DNA from: Terriglobus saanensis SP1PR4
GTDB lineage: Bacteria > Acidobacteriota > Terriglobia > Terriglobales > Acidobacteriaceae
Length of the DNA stretch: 64,000 nt
Direction: 5' to 3'
Assembly: GCF_000179915.2 (NCBI RefSeq)
Contig: NC_014963.1
Coordinates: forward strand, 3,720,001-3,784,000
Shown: piece after piece, positions 8,340 to 18,085 of the stretch
How positions within the stretch are numbered: the first letter of the stretch is position 1
How the letters are laid out: each line of letters opens with the position of its first letter
Program-made: the position numbers and the translations under genes
Notes under the pieces: model-generated
Told to the model about the DNA's origin: nothing
Databases searched by the model: none
What the model saw: only the letters and a program-made list of their open reading frames with translations

Positions 8340-10253
8340 ATGAATATGACCACGGTCGCAACAGATCGCGAGCAGTCAAAAGCAGGAAAGAGACCCGTCT
8401 CGCGAACAAAAATTCAGAGTGGTCTTCGCGAAGCACACTGGTGGCCTCGACGCTCCCATCTGGTGTGGATTCTCGGCCTGTTCCTCGCTGTGTATGCGGG
8501 CTCGCTCTTTTCTCCGCCTCTGCTCGACGACGCCGATGCGACCCACGCCAATGCCTCCCGACACATGGCCGAGACCGGCGATTTTGTTACCCTGCGCGTC
8601 AACGGAATTCGCTATCTCGAAAAGGCCCCGCTGCCCTACTGGGTGGTCGCGGCTGGGTTCAAAGTTTTTGGATACGATACATTCGCGGTGCATCTCCCGC
8701 TGGCGCTGAGCGTCCTTGCCCTGGCGCTGCTGGCCTATCGATGGGGAATGCTCGCCTGGGGTGACCGCGCAGCCCTCTATGCCGCCTCCGCCGTGTTGAC
8801 CAGTGTCGGTGTGTTTCTCTTCACGCGCGTCTTCATTCCCGAGGTACTGCTCAGCCTCTTCATGGTGGGTACGCTGTACTGCGTCCTGCGTGGACTGGAG
8901 CTGCGGAAAAAGGCCTGGATTTACGCCGCGTGGACGATGCTTGCCTTTGCTGTCCTGACCAAGGGTCTCGTTGCCATCGTCTTTGTGGGGGCCGCTCTTC
9001 TGGCGTACGGCTTGTTTACGGGCGATCTGCGACGCTGGCGGGAACTGCGCCTGCTGACGGGCGGCCTTCTTTTTCTAGCATTCGCCGCGCCGTGGCACAT
9101 TTTGGCGGGGCTACGTAATACCGGTGGAGCGCAAGGCCACGGGTTCTTCTGGTTCTACTTTGTGAACGAGCATTGGCTGCGCTTCCTCGGCAAGCGAATG
9201 CCTCACGACTACAACAAGCTGCCCGGTTGGCTGTACTGGTCGCTGCATCTGGTGTGGCTGTTTCCGTGGAGCCTCCTCTGGCCCGCGGTCGCCATCGCAG
9301 CCTGGCGCGAACGGTCGACGCGGCGCGACTTCGCCTGGCGCACCTCCGTTCTGCTGGGCAGCTTCACCAGCATCGTCCTGATCTTCTTCGCAATGTCGAC
9401 CAATCAGGAGTACTACACCTATCCCGTCTACATGCCTCTGGCCCTGCTGACGATGGCGGGTGTGGTGATTGCAGAGCGGCGCTTTGCGTTGGACACCAAA
9501 GTGCGGCGATGGTTTATCGCGGGGCACGTTGTACTCACCGTCGTCGGCGCGGGCGTTGCTCTGGCACTGGCAGGCGGCCTATGGCAGAGCCGCAAGCTCC
9601 CTTACGTCTCCGATATCGGTGAGATGCTCGCGCACAGGGGCGTGGGCGATTACACGCTCTCCATGTCCCACTTCTTCGACCTCACAGGTCCATCCTTCGC
9701 TGCGCTGCGTCTGCCCGCCACGCTGGCCATGATTGCCTTCGCCGCCGGCCCCGGCATCTCCTGGTGGCTGCGCAAAAAAGGAGAGCATAAGGCGAGCACA
9801 CTCACCATGGCTTTGACCTCAGCCATCTTCCTGATCGCGGCCCATATCGCTCTGGTCCGCTTCGGTCCGATGTTGTCGTCGCAGAAGATCGAAGCGCGCT
9901 ATGAGGAGCTGATGGACTCCGGCGCCTTCGCGAAGGACAGCGAACTCATGCTCTACGGCGACCAATCCTATGGGTCTTCGATCCCCTTTTACGCAGGGGA
10001 GACGGTGCCTCTGGTCGAAGGAAGATCCACCTCAATGTGGTTTGGCTCGACCTTCCCGGATGCACCAAAGATCTTCTGGACGAAGCAGGAGTTGGAAGAC
10101 GTCTGGGGTATAGGGCGTCGGAAGGTTCTCTTCGTTCCACTAGAAAAACGAGACGAAGTCGATGCGCTCCTGGGCAAGCGTCAGGTCGTACTCATGGAGG
10201 TCAGCGGCAAGGCTCTGGTAACCGATCGTCCTCTCGGGGAGCCTGCACGTTGA
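8340..10253 (+). CDS. ArnT-like GT-C (GT39/GT83 type) glycosyltransferase, copy 1
   Basis: 637 aa from ATG 8340 (a second ATG at 8346 and GTG at 8334 are also possible). Multi-spanning membrane protein with about 12 predicted membrane segments. The LLDDADATHANASRHMAETGDF block after the first membrane span is the catalytic DD/DE motif of lipid-linked-sugar transferases of the dolichyl-phosphate-mannose mannosyltransferase/ArnT group, followed by LEKAPLPYWV. A soluble C-terminal domain follows (YGDQSYGSSIPFYAGE). The probable reaction transfers a polyprenyl-phosphate sugar to lipid A, a protein or another envelope acceptor on the periplasmic face. Forms an operon with the paralogue 13 bases downstream. 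Confidence 0.9.
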   Translation: MNMTTVATDREQSKAGKRPVSRTKIQSGLREAHWWPRRSHLVWILGLFLAVYAGSLFSPPLLDDADATHANASRHMAETGDFVTLRVNGIRYLEKAPLPYWVVAAGFKVFGYDTFAVHLPLALSVLALALLAYRWGMLAWGDRAALYAASAVLTSVGVFLFTRVFIPEVLLSLFMVGTLYCVLRGLELRKKAWIYAAWTMLAFAVLTKGLVAIVFVGAALLAYGLFTGDLRRWRELRLLTGGLLFLAFAAPWHILAGLRNTGGAQGHGFFWFYFVNEHWLRFLGKRMPHDYNKLPGWLYWSLHLVWLFPWSLLWPAVAIAAWRERSTRRDFAWRTSVLLGSFTSIVLIFFAMSTNQEYYTYPVYMPLALLTMAGVVIAERRFALDTKVRRWFIAGHVVLTVVGAGVALALAGGLWQSRKLPYVSDIGEMLAHRGVGDYTLSMSHFFDLTGPSFAALRLPATLAMIAFAAGPGISWWLRKKGEHKASTLTMALTSAIFLIAAHIALVRFGPMLSSQKIEARYEELMDSGAFAKDSELMLYGDQSYGSSIPFYAGETVPLVEGRSTSMWFGSTFPDAPKIFWTKQELEDVWGIGRRKVLFVPLEKRDEVDALLGKRQVVLMEVSGKALVTDRPLGEPAR

Positions 10254-10266
10254 CATCTGGCGCAAT

Positions 10267-12156
10267 GTGACGGACGATGATGAAACCCCTCACAGTCGAA
10301 ACGAAATAGCCTTGAACGCTCCTCCTGCTCTAACTCATCCCCGTCGTGCGCGCTCACGTTCTGTCGCCGGTCTGGTCATGATCTGGCTCATTCTGCATCT
10401 GGGCTGCCTCTTTTCACCGGGCCTGCTGGACGATGTCGACTCGGTCTACATCGAAGTGGCGCGCGAGATGATGCTGCGGCACGACTATGTGACGCCCTAC
10501 ATCGACGGTGTCCGTTTTTTTGATAAACCTCCCCTAATGTACTGGATGGCCGCGGGCAGCATGCAGATCTTCGGCGCGTATGACTGGGCCGCGCGCCTTC
10601 CGCTCTCGCTCATGGTGCTGGCGCTGTTCCTCACCGTCTACGCCCTGGGCGTTCGCTTCTTCGGCGAACGCGGCGGCTTCTACTCCGCACTCGCTATGGC
10701 GACCAGCCTGGGGCCGTATCTCTTCACACGCTTCTACATCCCGGACATCATGAACGCGCTCTGGATGACGATCGGCGTTCATCTTTTCCTGATGGCACTG
10801 GATCGGGTGAAGGAAGGCCGCAGCGCACGCTGGCCTGCCTGGGGATTCGCTGCAGCCATGGCGTTGAACCTTCTCACTAAGGGCCTCATCGGAATCGTTT
10901 TCCCCATCGGCTTCGTGGTCTTTTATCTCCTCGTCACGCGACAGGTTGCCGCGCTGAAGAAGATGTGGCCGGGCAGCGGTATGCTCCTGTTCCTGGCGAT
11001 TGCGCTGCCCTGGCATGTGCTGGCCGCCCTACGCAATCCCGCCATCGCGATGCCTGCGGGTCTCGGCTTACCGGCTCGCGCGGGATGGTTGTGGTTCTAC
11101 ATCGTGAATGAGCACTTCATGCGCTTCCGGGGTCTGCGCATCCCGCACGATTACGGACAAGTCCCGATCCCTCTCTTCTGGCTGATGTTTTTCCTCTGGC
11201 TCGCGCCGTGGACCGCGTTTCTCCCCTCGGCCCTGCTGCGGACGTGGCATGTGCTGCGGCGACGCGTCGTAGCGGACGCCATCGAGTACGAAAGCTCGCT
11301 GGCCCTTCTGCTCTGGGCAGGCATGGTGCTCGGCTTCTTCACCCTGTCGTCGCGGCAGGAGTACTATTCGCTGCCCGCATTGCCCGCACTGGCTCTCATG
11401 GCGGGCGGAGTGTTGAACGCAGCTGATCGCCGTGAAGAACCAGCCCGCAAAGGCGTGCTCCGCGGAGCGACCTGGGCGCTCCTGCCGTTGGCCACGCTGG
11501 TTGCCATCGCCTGCGCGCACTTTGCGATGGTCGCGCCAAAGCCACCAGCAGGCGCGGACCTCGCGGACCTCCTGACCATCAATCCAGACCAGTACAACCT
11601 CGCCCTGGGACACCTGTACGACCTGACCGGACGCGCGATGGGCTTCTTCCTCGGGCCGTTGTGGGGCGTCGCCGTATCGATGCTCGGCGTGGGCCTGGGA
11701 TCGTGGTGGCTGCGCCGCTCCGGTCGAACGCACGCGGCGAATCTCGTGCTCGGCATCAGCATGTGCGGCGTTCTGCTGTGCGTGCACTCCGGGCTGGATC
11801 GTTTTTACCCGATCCTTGGATCGAAGGGACTCGCCGAAGAGATCGCACGCGTACTGAAGCCCGGCGACCGCATCATGCTCGATGGCGAACTGACCTCAGG
11901 CTCCACACTGATCTTCTACACAAGGCAGCCGGTCTCCCTTGTGAACGGACACGTGAACGGGCCGTGGTTCGGGTCTTTCTGGCCTGACGCTCCCAGGATC
12001 TTCGAGACGGACGACTCGCTCCGCGCAGCCTGGGCTGGCAAGCAGAGAATCTTCCTCATGACCTACAACGACGTCCGAAGGGCCGATCTCGAACGGTTTG
12101 GCCCCGTGCATATCCTGGCGCAGAGGGGCGGTAAGACCGTCCTCAGCAACCAGTAA
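10267..12156 (+). CDS. ArnT-like GT-C glycosyltransferase, copy 2
   Basis: 629 aa with a GTG start at 10267. A paralogue of the preceding gene with the same architecture: first span, then LLDDVDSVYIEVAREM (catalytic Asp pair), FFDKPPLMYW, multiple spans, and a C-terminal periplasmic domain with LDGELTSGSTLIFYTRQPV. The N-terminus before the first span is short and Arg-rich, so the cytoplasmic side is consistent with the positive-inside rule. Two adjacent GT-C enzymes with different C-terminal sensor regions suggest stepwise or alternative glycosylation of envelope lipids. Donor and acceptor are unknown. Confidence 0.9.
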   Translation: MTDDDETPHSRNEIALNAPPALTHPRRARSRSVAGLVMIWLILHLGCLFSPGLLDDVDSVYIEVAREMMLRHDYVTPYIDGVRFFDKPPLMYWMAAGSMQIFGAYDWAARLPLSLMVLALFLTVYALGVRFFGERGGFYSALAMATSLGPYLFTRFYIPDIMNALWMTIGVHLFLMALDRVKEGRSARWPAWGFAAAMALNLLTKGLIGIVFPIGFVVFYLLVTRQVAALKKMWPGSGMLLFLAIALPWHVLAALRNPAIAMPAGLGLPARAGWLWFYIVNEHFMRFRGLRIPHDYGQVPIPLFWLMFFLWLAPWTAFLPSALLRTWHVLRRRVVADAIEYESSLALLLWAGMVLGFFTLSSRQEYYSLPALPALALMAGGVLNAADRREEPARKGVLRGATWALLPLATLVAIACAHFAMVAPKPPAGADLADLLTINPDQYNLALGHLYDLTGRAMGFFLGPLWGVAVSMLGVGLGSWWLRRSGRTHAANLVLGISMCGVLLCVHSGLDRFYPILGSKGLAEEIARVLKPGDRIMLDGELTSGSTLIFYTRQPVSLVNGHVNGPWFGSFWPDAPRIFETDDSLRAAWAGKQRIFLMTYNDVRRADLERFGPVHILAQRGGKTVLSNQ

Positions 12157-12162
12157 CGAGCG

Positions 12163-13350
12163 TTATCCCTTTGTGGTAGCGGGTACGACACGCCCGTCCG
12201 GCGTCAGTTCAAAGTTGGCGTCGTGATAAGTGAAGCCGCTACCGCAGTAAGAGCCTACCCACAGGATGCCTCCCATGAGATCGCGCAAAGGATAAAGCAG
12301 TGACTGTGTAAACCACTCCTGCTCTCCCAGCGTGTGCAGCGCGACCGCCGCCAGAAGGATCCGGTTCGCGCAGGCCGCCAGCAGGAACATCGCACCGTGG
12401 AGCGGTTGGCCAGCCAGCACTCCCCACAGAAGCCCAATCAGACCGAAGGGCACCGCGAAGGTCAGGCCCGAACCAAGGTGCCCCAGCGGACGCGAGCGCC
12501 GCGTGCTCTTCATCCATCGCACCTGGTTGCGGAACGACTCCGCAAAAGGAGTCTCCAGCACCACCAGGCGGATTACGTGCGAGGAGATGATGACCCGGCG
12601 GCCACTCTCAGCAAGACGATTCCCCAGGACGAAATCCTCTGCGAAGTACTGGCCGAGATCTTCATAGCCTCCCGCATCCAGAAACGACTGCCGTGGAAGG
12701 ATCATCGTGACGCCGAGGGCAAAGCGAGTTCCCCCCTCAACCATATCGGCGACCAGGCATCCCGACACCATCTCGACACTCTTGCCGATGGCATCCAGTC
12801 GCGGGCTGAGACCCGCGCCCGGTTCTACCGTCCCGATATACATGCAGGAAGCAAGCGCGGTCTTGCCATCGGCAAGCGACTGAATGCACTCCCGCAGGTA
12901 ACTCGGGACCACCCGCGCATCCGCATCGCTGGTGACAAGAAGATCGTGCGTCGCGGCCTGTGCCATGAACGCCAGCGACCACATCTTCGCATTGGGATAC
13001 TGCGGTTCCCCACAGGTGAGGAAGCGCGCATTCACCTCGGGATAACGCTGTGCGATGGTCTGAGCGATTTGCAGCCCCGCATCCGACGCGTGACGCGCGC
13101 AGAAGATCAGTTCGTAGTCTGGATAATCCTGCGTAAAGAACCGTTCGAGGTTCTCTGCCAATCCCGGCTCCGCACCATGCAGAGGCTTGAGAACGCTGAT
13201 CGGAGGCAGGAAATTGGCCCCAAGACGGGCATCGCGTCGCCTGCGTCGGCCAAAGCGCAGCGTGGCCATCACCACCATGCCGCAGTAGATCGTCGAGGTG
13301 GCCGTACCCAGAATCGCCAGCCCCAGAAGGATGTGTAGGAAAAGATTCAT
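12163..13350 (-). CDS. hpnI: HpnI-like ceramide-glucosyltransferase family (GT2/GT21) protein
   Basis: 395 aa. One N-terminal membrane helix (residues 4-28), a GT-A domain with PPISVLKPLHG, a VTSDADARV DxD-type motif, YFAEDFVLG, and the processive-type NQVRWMKSTRRSRP motif (Q/RxxRW), then a C-terminal pair of membrane helices. The KPLHG and D/D/ED/QxxRW set matches hopanoid-biosynthesis HpnI and ceramide glucosyltransferases. HpnI adds N-acetylglucosamine to bacteriohopanetetrol; whether hopanoid is the substrate here cannot be confirmed, since no other hpn gene is in the window. Convergent with the GT-C pair, separated by 6 bases. Confidence 0.85.
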   Translation of the reverse strand: MNLFLHILLGLAILGTATSTIYCGMVVMATLRFGRRRRRDARLGANFLPPISVLKPLHGAEPGLAENLERFFTQDYPDYELIFCARHASDAGLQIAQTIAQRYPEVNARFLTCGEPQYPNAKMWSLAFMAQAATHDLLVTSDADARVVPSYLRECIQSLADGKTALASCMYIGTVEPGAGLSPRLDAIGKSVEMVSGCLVADMVEGGTRFALGVTMILPRQSFLDAGGYEDLGQYFAEDFVLGNRLAESGRRVIISSHVIRLVVLETPFAESFRNQVRWMKSTRRSRPLGHLGSGLTFAVPFGLIGLLWGVLAGQPLHGAMFLLAACANRILLAAVALHTLGEQEWFTQSLLYPLRDLMGGILWVGSYCGSGFTYHDANFELTPDGRVVPATTKG

Positions 13351-13386
13351 GATGCAGTCTGTAGCCAGTTTAGAAGATGCTGGCTG

Positions 13387-13827
13387 CTACGGCTTTTTCG
13401 GCTTGGAGGCCGTCTTGCGCGGAGTGGGCATCACAATAGGGACGTCCACCCTCGGCACGACGAGCGGCCGACGCAGAGGCACCAGCCCCGACTGCGAAGC
13501 CGAGGCACGCTGGATGTGCGGCAGCATCTCCGACCGGACGTAGTCGACGAATCCCTGCATCTGCCGGTTCATCTCCTCCATCCGCTCCCGCATCTGGAGA
13601 ACGATGGCGATCCCGGCAATATTCACACCGAGATCCCGCGCGAGATTCAGGATGAACTCCAGGCGTTCAAGATCCTCTTCGGTATACAGTCGTGTATTGC
13701 CATCCGAACGCGAGGGACGCAGAAGGCCTTCGCGCTCATACATGCGAAGCGTCTGCGGATGAATCTCATACATCTCGGCCACGGCCGAGATCATGTAAGC
13801 ACCCTTCGATTTCCGTTTCGTCGCCAT
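13387..13827 (-). CDS. hspR: MerR-type heat-shock repressor HspR
   Basis: 146 aa. N-terminal MerR winged-helix domain: AYMISAVAEMYEIHPQTLRMYEREGLLRPSRSDGNTRLYTEEDLERL (about residues 10-56), with the exact wing pattern of HspR proteins, followed by a coiled-coil dimerisation helix (IVLQMRERMEEMNRQMQGFVDYV). The C-terminus (PLRRPLVVPRVDVP) is basic and Pro-rich. HspR represses dnaK-type operons at HAIR sites with DnaK as co-repressor; a HAIR-like site lies upstream of dnaK in this window. In many genomes hspR closes a dnaK-grpE-dnaJ operon; here it stands alone behind an opposite-strand SDR gene. Confidence 0.9.
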   Translation of the reverse strand: MATKRKSKGAYMISAVAEMYEIHPQTLRMYEREGLLRPSRSDGNTRLYTEEDLERLEFILNLARDLGVNIAGIAIVLQMRERMEEMNRQMQGFVDYVRSEMLPHIQRASASQSGLVPLRRPLVVPRVDVPIVMPTPRKTASKPKKP

Positions 13828-13933
13828 AACTACCTGATTTGATTATGGCGCAAGGTGACTGGTTGTGTAAGGTGCGATTTCAGGACCGTCAAAAATTACA
13901 ACCACCGTCGCGGTCGGCGGCGTCCTAGCCTGC

Positions 13934-14980
13934 ATGGGTCTTCTCAAACGCACGGTACAGGCAACAGGGATGGCGGCAGGAATTGCCGCAGGTTTAGGGA
14001 TGACCGCAGTGGCGCTTGTTCGATCCGTACGCGCCCGTTCGATGCGCGGCAAAGTCGTCGTCATTACCGGCGGTTCCCGGGGCCTTGGCCTGGAACTGGC
14101 ACGGCAGTTCGGCCGCGCCGGAGCCCATCTTGTCCTCGCAGCGCGCGATGAAGAAGAACTCCAGCGCGCCCGTGTCATCCTCGCCAGCGAAGGCGCCGCG
14201 CACAGCGCCTCCACCATTGAAATCGTCGTAGCCGACGTTACCCTGCGCGAAGACGCGACCCGCATCATCGAAGCCGCGCGGCAGCGCTTCGGACGCGTGG
14301 ATGTCCTCATCAACAACGCCGGTGTGATCCACGTGGGCCCCTTCGTCAGCCAGCCGGAAGACGCGTTCGAAGAAGCCATGGCGACGAACTTCTTTGGCGC
14401 GCTTTACACCGTCCAGGCCGTCGTGGAAGAAATGCGCGAGCGCGGCGAAGGCAAGATCGTGAACATCGCCTCCATCGGCGGCAAGGTAGCCGTTCCGCAC
14501 CTCCTGCCCTACGTCGCCTCCAAGTTCGCACTCGTCGGATTCAGCGAAGGCCTGCACGCCGAACTCGCCGCCGACGGAATTCAGGTGACTACCGTTTGCC
14601 CCGGCCTCATCCGCAGCGGATCGCATGTGCAAGCGAAGTTCTCCGGACGTCGTCAGGAAGAGTATCGCTGGTTCGCCGCTGGGGCGACCACCCCATTGGT
14701 TTCCATCGCAGTCCGTCGCGCCGCAGCCCAGATCTTTCGCGCCGTGGTCGCAGGGGCTGCGGAGATCACCCTGACGCCACAGGCGTGGCTCGCAGCACGA
14801 ACCGTAGGCATCGCTCCCGTAGGAGCACAGCGTCTCGCAGGAGTCGTGAATCGAACCATGCTCCCGAAACCCGGAGCGCAGGCCGTCACACGTGGCAGCA
14901 ATCTCCGTCAGCCCTCGCTCAAACTCGTAAAGGCCTGGAGCGAGCACCTGCAGACAGCCAATAATCAAACTGCAGAGTAG
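13934..14980 (+). CDS. SDR family oxidoreductase with N-terminal hydrophobic segment
   Basis: 348 aa. A short hydrophobic N-terminus (TGMAAGIAAGLGMTAVALV, residues 10-28) may anchor the protein. It is followed by a classical short-chain dehydrogenase fold: cofactor motif TGGSRGLGLELA, NNAGVIHVGP, catalytic Ser in NIASIGGKV and YxxxK in YVASK. The N-terminal Arg residues after the Gly-rich loop favour NADP(H), but this is inference. The C-terminal about 80 residues extend beyond the core (AQIFRAVVAGAAEITLTPQAWLAARTVG), as in membrane-associated SDRs acting on lipids. Divergent from hspR (106 bases apart) and convergent with dnaJ (3 bases between stops). Confidence 0.9.
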   Translation: MGLLKRTVQATGMAAGIAAGLGMTAVALVRSVRARSMRGKVVVITGGSRGLGLELARQFGRAGAHLVLAARDEEELQRARVILASEGAAHSASTIEIVVADVTLREDATRIIEAARQRFGRVDVLINNAGVIHVGPFVSQPEDAFEEAMATNFFGALYTVQAVVEEMRERGEGKIVNIASIGGKVAVPHLLPYVASKFALVGFSEGLHAELAADGIQVTTVCPGLIRSGSHVQAKFSGRRQEEYRWFAAGATTPLVSIAVRRAAAQIFRAVVAGAAEITLTPQAWLAARTVGIAPVGAQRLAGVVNRTMLPKPGAQAVTRGSNLRQPSLKLVKAWSEHLQTANNQTAE

Positions 14981-14983
14981 CTC

Positions 14984-16204
14984 TTAGACCTCGCGGAAGA
15001 GATCTTCGCGCGGGTCCATCGGATTCAGCTTGGCCAGCTCGCGCAGAATCTCCTTCGAGCGCTCGTCCTGAATCTTCGGTACAACGATCTTTACTTCCAC
15101 GATCTGATCGCCGCGCACGGCATCCGCAGTGGAAGAGACGACGCCCTTTTCCCTCAGGCGAAGCTTCTGCCCCGTCTGTGTTCCCGGCGTAATCTTCAGC
15201 TGCGCCCGACCATCGATCGTAGGCACATCGATCTTCGCCCCAAGCGCTGCTTCAAAGGCCATCACCGGAACCACAACGTGGATATCGTCCGCGTTGCGCG
15301 TGAAGACAGGGTGCGTCCCGGCCTTGATGATCAGGTAAAGATCCCCTGGAGCACCGCCGTGCAGGCCCGCATTGCCACGCCCAGCCAGACGAATACGCTG
15401 ACCGTTGCGTGTACCTGGCTTGATGCGCAACTCCAGCGGCTCACGGCGCGTGATGACACCATCGCCGTGGCACGTCGCGCACTCGTTCTGCACCACACCC
15501 GCGCCGTCGCAGCGCGGGCACTGGATGTTGAACTTCATGCGGCCACCCATCTGCGTGACCTGGCCAGAGCCATGGCACTCCGGGCACTCAATGCTTCCAC
15601 CCGAGGTCGACTGTCCCTTGCAAGTCGGGCACGTCTCAGCCCGCTGAATTTCAAGGCGAGTCACGCCTCCCCGGATCGCCGTCCAGAAGTCGATCTGCAC
15701 CTGGTATTCCAGGTCGGTACCGGGCTGCGGCCCACGGGCCGCCTGCTTGCCGCCGCCGTTGAACATGCTGCCGAAGATATCTTTAAACGACGAACCGCGG
15801 CTTCCGCTCTCCTGCTGCGGCCGACGTGGATTTCCCGTACCGCCTCCAAAGCCGGAGAAGTCGAAGCCGCCAAAGTCGAACGGCACCTCATCATTCTGCG
15901 CGGAGCCTCTCTGCTGTGCGCCTGCGCCATAACCGCCGCGGGACGCTGCCTCAGCAGCAGCCGGGTCGATGTTGTCCGAGTAGAAGCCAACCTGGTCATA
16001 GATCTTCCGCTTCTTCTCATCCGAAAGGACGTCGTTCGCCTCGGAGATCTCCTTGAACTTCTCTTCCGACTTCTTATCGCCCGGATTCACGTCCGGATGA
16101 TGTTTACGCGCAAGTTTGCGGAAGGCCTTCCGGATCTCGTCCGGGGTCGCTGTTTTCTTGACGCCGAGAGCGGCGTAATAATCTTTGTTTTGCGTGGGTG
16201 CCAT
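14984..16204 (-). CDS. dnaJ: DnaJ/Hsp40 co-chaperone
   Basis: 406 aa. J domain (about residues 7-72) with the HPD tripeptide in [13 protein letters not shown], Gly/Phe-rich linker ([13 protein letters not shown]), then four CxxCxGxG zinc motifs: CPTCKGQS (a variant), [16 protein letters not shown] and CATCHGDG. The C-terminal substrate-binding domains end with a short [11 protein letters not shown] tail. It stimulates DnaK ATPase and delivers unfolded clients. The first motif ends in Gln-Ser rather than Gly-x-Gly, a common variation. It is the last gene of the minus-strand run dnaK to dnaJ; no GrpE is present in the window. Confidence 0.95.
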   Translation of the reverse strand: MAPTQNKDYYAALGVKKTATPDEIRKAFRKLARKHHPDVNPGDKKSEEKFKEISEANDVLSDEKKRKIYDQVGFYSDNIDPAAAEAASRGGYGAGAQQRGSAQNDEVPFDFGGFDFSGFGGGTGNPRRPQQESGSRGSSFKDIFGSMFNGGGKQAARGPQPGTDLEYQVQIDFWTAIRGGVTRLEIQRAETCPTCKGQSTSGGSIECPECHGSGQVTQMGGRMKFNIQCPRCDGAGVVQNECATCHGDGVITRREPLELRIKPGTRNGQRIRLAGRGNAGLHGGAPGDLYLIIKAGTHPVFTRNADDIHVVVPVMAFEAALGAKIDVPTIDGRAQLKITPGTQTGQKLRLREKGVVSSTADAVRGDQIVEVKIVVPKIQDERSKEILRELAKLNPMDPREDLFREV

Positions 16205-16213
16205 CGTGTCTTT

Positions 16214-16834
16214 CTAAGAATTAGATGATGCAGCGACTAAAGCGTTGCGGCGGCGCAAACGTCGCATGCTGGAGCTCGATCCGCTGGCTTCGATCTCATA
16301 ACGATAATGCTCCGCGATACGATCGCGCGACCATAATTTGTATTGAGAGCTCTTTTGCTTCCGCATACGGTCTTTTTGAATTACATCCATCTCACGCACC
16401 AAGGAACGCAGGTCTGTGTAGTGATCGGACCACGGCGAATCCTTACTCTCCGTTATCGGCCGAAGATCCGCATAGACCGGCTGCACCCATTCATAGAAGG
16501 TGTGCCAGACATCGTAGGTCTCCAGATGGCCTTTTTTGATAAGAAGACCAAGATGCTCATAAAAATCCAGCACCTCAAACGCGCTTACCGGCGGGTCTTC
16601 AATATCAAGCGCAAGAAGCTCCCCTTGCGGGTCAATCCGCGCCTGTGCCAAAGTGCGGCGCGCGCTCACAAACTTGTCGGAGTGGAAGAAGGCAAGCTGC
16701 TTTTCGAGGTTCGAGACGGCGCGGTACCCGCGTTCATGCCGCAGCTGCAAACCGGCATAGCCAATGGCCGCCGCGGAGGTAACCACCAGAGCGACCGTAC
16801 CGATGGCCTGCGCCTCATTCCAATCAATGAACAT
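16214..16834 (-). CDS. DUF4760-like membrane-anchored protein
   Basis: 206 aa from ATG 16834, chosen because it overlaps the TAA of the upstream nei-like gene by one base (TAATG coupling); a longer frame runs inside that gene. One N-terminal membrane helix (AIGTVALVVTSAAAIGYAGL, residues 10-29), then a helical soluble domain with the FEVLDFYEHLGLLIKKGHLETYDVWHTFY block typical of DUF4760 proteins. The function is unknown. The C-terminus is Ser/Arg-rich. Being translationally coupled to a DNA glycosylase gene may only reflect compact organisation. Confidence 0.85.
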   Translation of the reverse strand: MFIDWNEAQAIGTVALVVTSAAAIGYAGLQLRHERGYRAVSNLEKQLAFFHSDKFVSARRTLAQARIDPQGELLALDIEDPPVSAFEVLDFYEHLGLLIKKGHLETYDVWHTFYEWVQPVYADLRPITESKDSPWSDHYTDLRSLVREMDVIQKDRMRKQKSSQYKLWSRDRIAEHYRYEIEASGSSSSMRRLRRRNALVAASSNS

Positions 16835-17751
16835 TATGCGGGCACCTTCATACTGTGAGATGCGGGCGCCTGACAATTGGGACACCAGAAGAGATTGCGT
16901 CCTGCCATCACCTGCGTCAGGATCTTCGTTCCGCAGATCAGGCAAGGTTTGCCCTGGCGACGATAGACGTAATGCGCCTCTTCTTTCAACGGTAGACCCG
17001 TCTTCTTCGTCGGCCTGTCCTTCGGCTTCGTCGTAATGATGCGCCGGTCCACCATACCCGCCTTCATCAGCGGAATCGCATCCTTCCAGATGGCTTCGAG
17101 CGTCTTTTCGCTCACCGCGTTTCCAGGAGTAAACGGATCGAGCTTCGCGCGGAAGAGTAGCTCGGCGCGATAGATATTGCCAACCCCGGCAGCAATGGTT
17201 TGATCCATCAGCAGCGCCGCAACCGCAGTCTTTCGCGCGCGCACCTTCTCGACGAACTTCGTCGCGGGATCGCCGTTCAAAGGATCAGGCCCGAGCCGCG
17301 CTTCCAGCGCCTCCCACTGCTGCTGCGAAAAGACAGAACAGTCCGTCGGTCCGCGAAGCTCTACCCAGGCCACCTTCGCGGCCTCAATATGCCCGGTGCC
17401 GTCGTCATTGGAGTACCACGCATGCCGCTTACTCTCGCCGGGCTCTACCGGCCCCTTGATCGCCTGCGCGTCGTAGAGGCGAACGCGGAGCGCGCCTTTC
17501 TCCGGCGGCAGAGGTCCAGTGCCCTCGGAGAAATCGCCGTACATACCGAGGTGAATATGCAGGATGCGGTCTTTACCGAAGTCATAGCCGAGATGCTTGC
17601 CTACTGCAATTACCTTTTCCAGCTTGCGGTTGTCCACGAGCGCTGCGTCCTGAAAGCGGCTGCCCTCGGGAGCGTCGACGCGAATCTTCTTTCCTGCAAA
17701 GGCGGCGTTGTGTCGCTCGGCCCAGCGATGGATCTCATTGCCTTCAGGCAT
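16834..17751 (-). CDS. Formamidopyrimidine-DNA glycosylase / endonuclease VIII (Fpg/Nei) family
   Basis: 305 aa beginning MPEGNEIHR: after Met removal Pro2 is the Schiff-base nucleophile and Glu3 the catalytic acid. The IHR continuation is closer to Nei2-type enzymes than to MutM (MPELPEV). VGKHLGYDF gives the beta-hairpin Lys. The H2TH domain contains LMDQTIAAGVGNIYRAELLF. A C-terminal zinc finger follows: CLICGTKILTQVMAGRNLFWCPNC. It removes oxidised bases and cleaves the abasic site. It lies downstream of higBA and upstream of the DUF4760-like gene on the same strand. Confidence 0.93.
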   Translation of the reverse strand: MPEGNEIHRWAERHNAAFAGKKIRVDAPEGSRFQDAALVDNRKLEKVIAVGKHLGYDFGKDRILHIHLGMYGDFSEGTGPLPPEKGALRVRLYDAQAIKGPVEPGESKRHAWYSNDDGTGHIEAAKVAWVELRGPTDCSVFSQQQWEALEARLGPDPLNGDPATKFVEKVRARKTAVAALLMDQTIAAGVGNIYRAELLFRAKLDPFTPGNAVSEKTLEAIWKDAIPLMKAGMVDRRIITTKPKDRPTKKTGLPLKEEAHYVYRRQGKPCLICGTKILTQVMAGRNLFWCPNCQAPASHSMKVPA

Positions 17752-17762
17752 TGTTTCTCCGG

Positions 17763-18077
17763 TTAAGCAACGCGGCGACGTACTTCTTTGTTGATGACAG
17801 AGACGGCCTGTTTATAAGTAATCGCGAGTTCATAATTGGCCTGGAGATTCATCCAGAACGACGCTGGCCCGCCAAAGTATGCGGCAAGCCGATAAGCAGT
17901 ATCTGCAGTAATTCCACGACGCTCGGCGACGATCTCGGTGATGCGCGTGGAAGGCACGCGGAGCGCGATCGACAATGCATTTGCGCTCAGATTCAGCGGC
18001 ACAAGGAAATCTTCACGCAGAATCGAACCTGGATGAACTGGGAAGCCGGGATGATTTGGATCTCTTGGAATCGACAT
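17763..18077 (-). CDS. higA: HigA-family antitoxin (XRE HTH)
   Basis: 104 aa. The start PNHPGFPVHPGSILREDFLVPLNLSANALSIALRVPSTRITEIVAERRGIT is the characteristic HigA/VapI N-terminus and helix-turn-helix. ASFWMNLQANYEL follows, as in HigA proteins encoded downstream of their toxin. It neutralises the RelE-type toxin and represses the operon by binding palindromes in the promoter. The gene is 8 bases downstream of higB, in the toxin-first order that defines higBA. The HTH should bind the palindrome at 18373-18409. Confidence 0.92.
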   Translation of the reverse strand: MSIPRDPNHPGFPVHPGSILREDFLVPLNLSANALSIALRVPSTRITEIVAERRGITADTAYRLAAYFGGPASFWMNLQANYELAITYKQAVSVINKEVRRRVA

Positions 18078-18085
18078 GAAGCACC

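Noticed and set aside
8285-8764. 159-codon ORF with a GAGGAG ribosome binding site before the first GT-C gene
   Set aside because: It overlaps the GT-C gene in another frame, has no domain, and its translation is basic and low-complexity.
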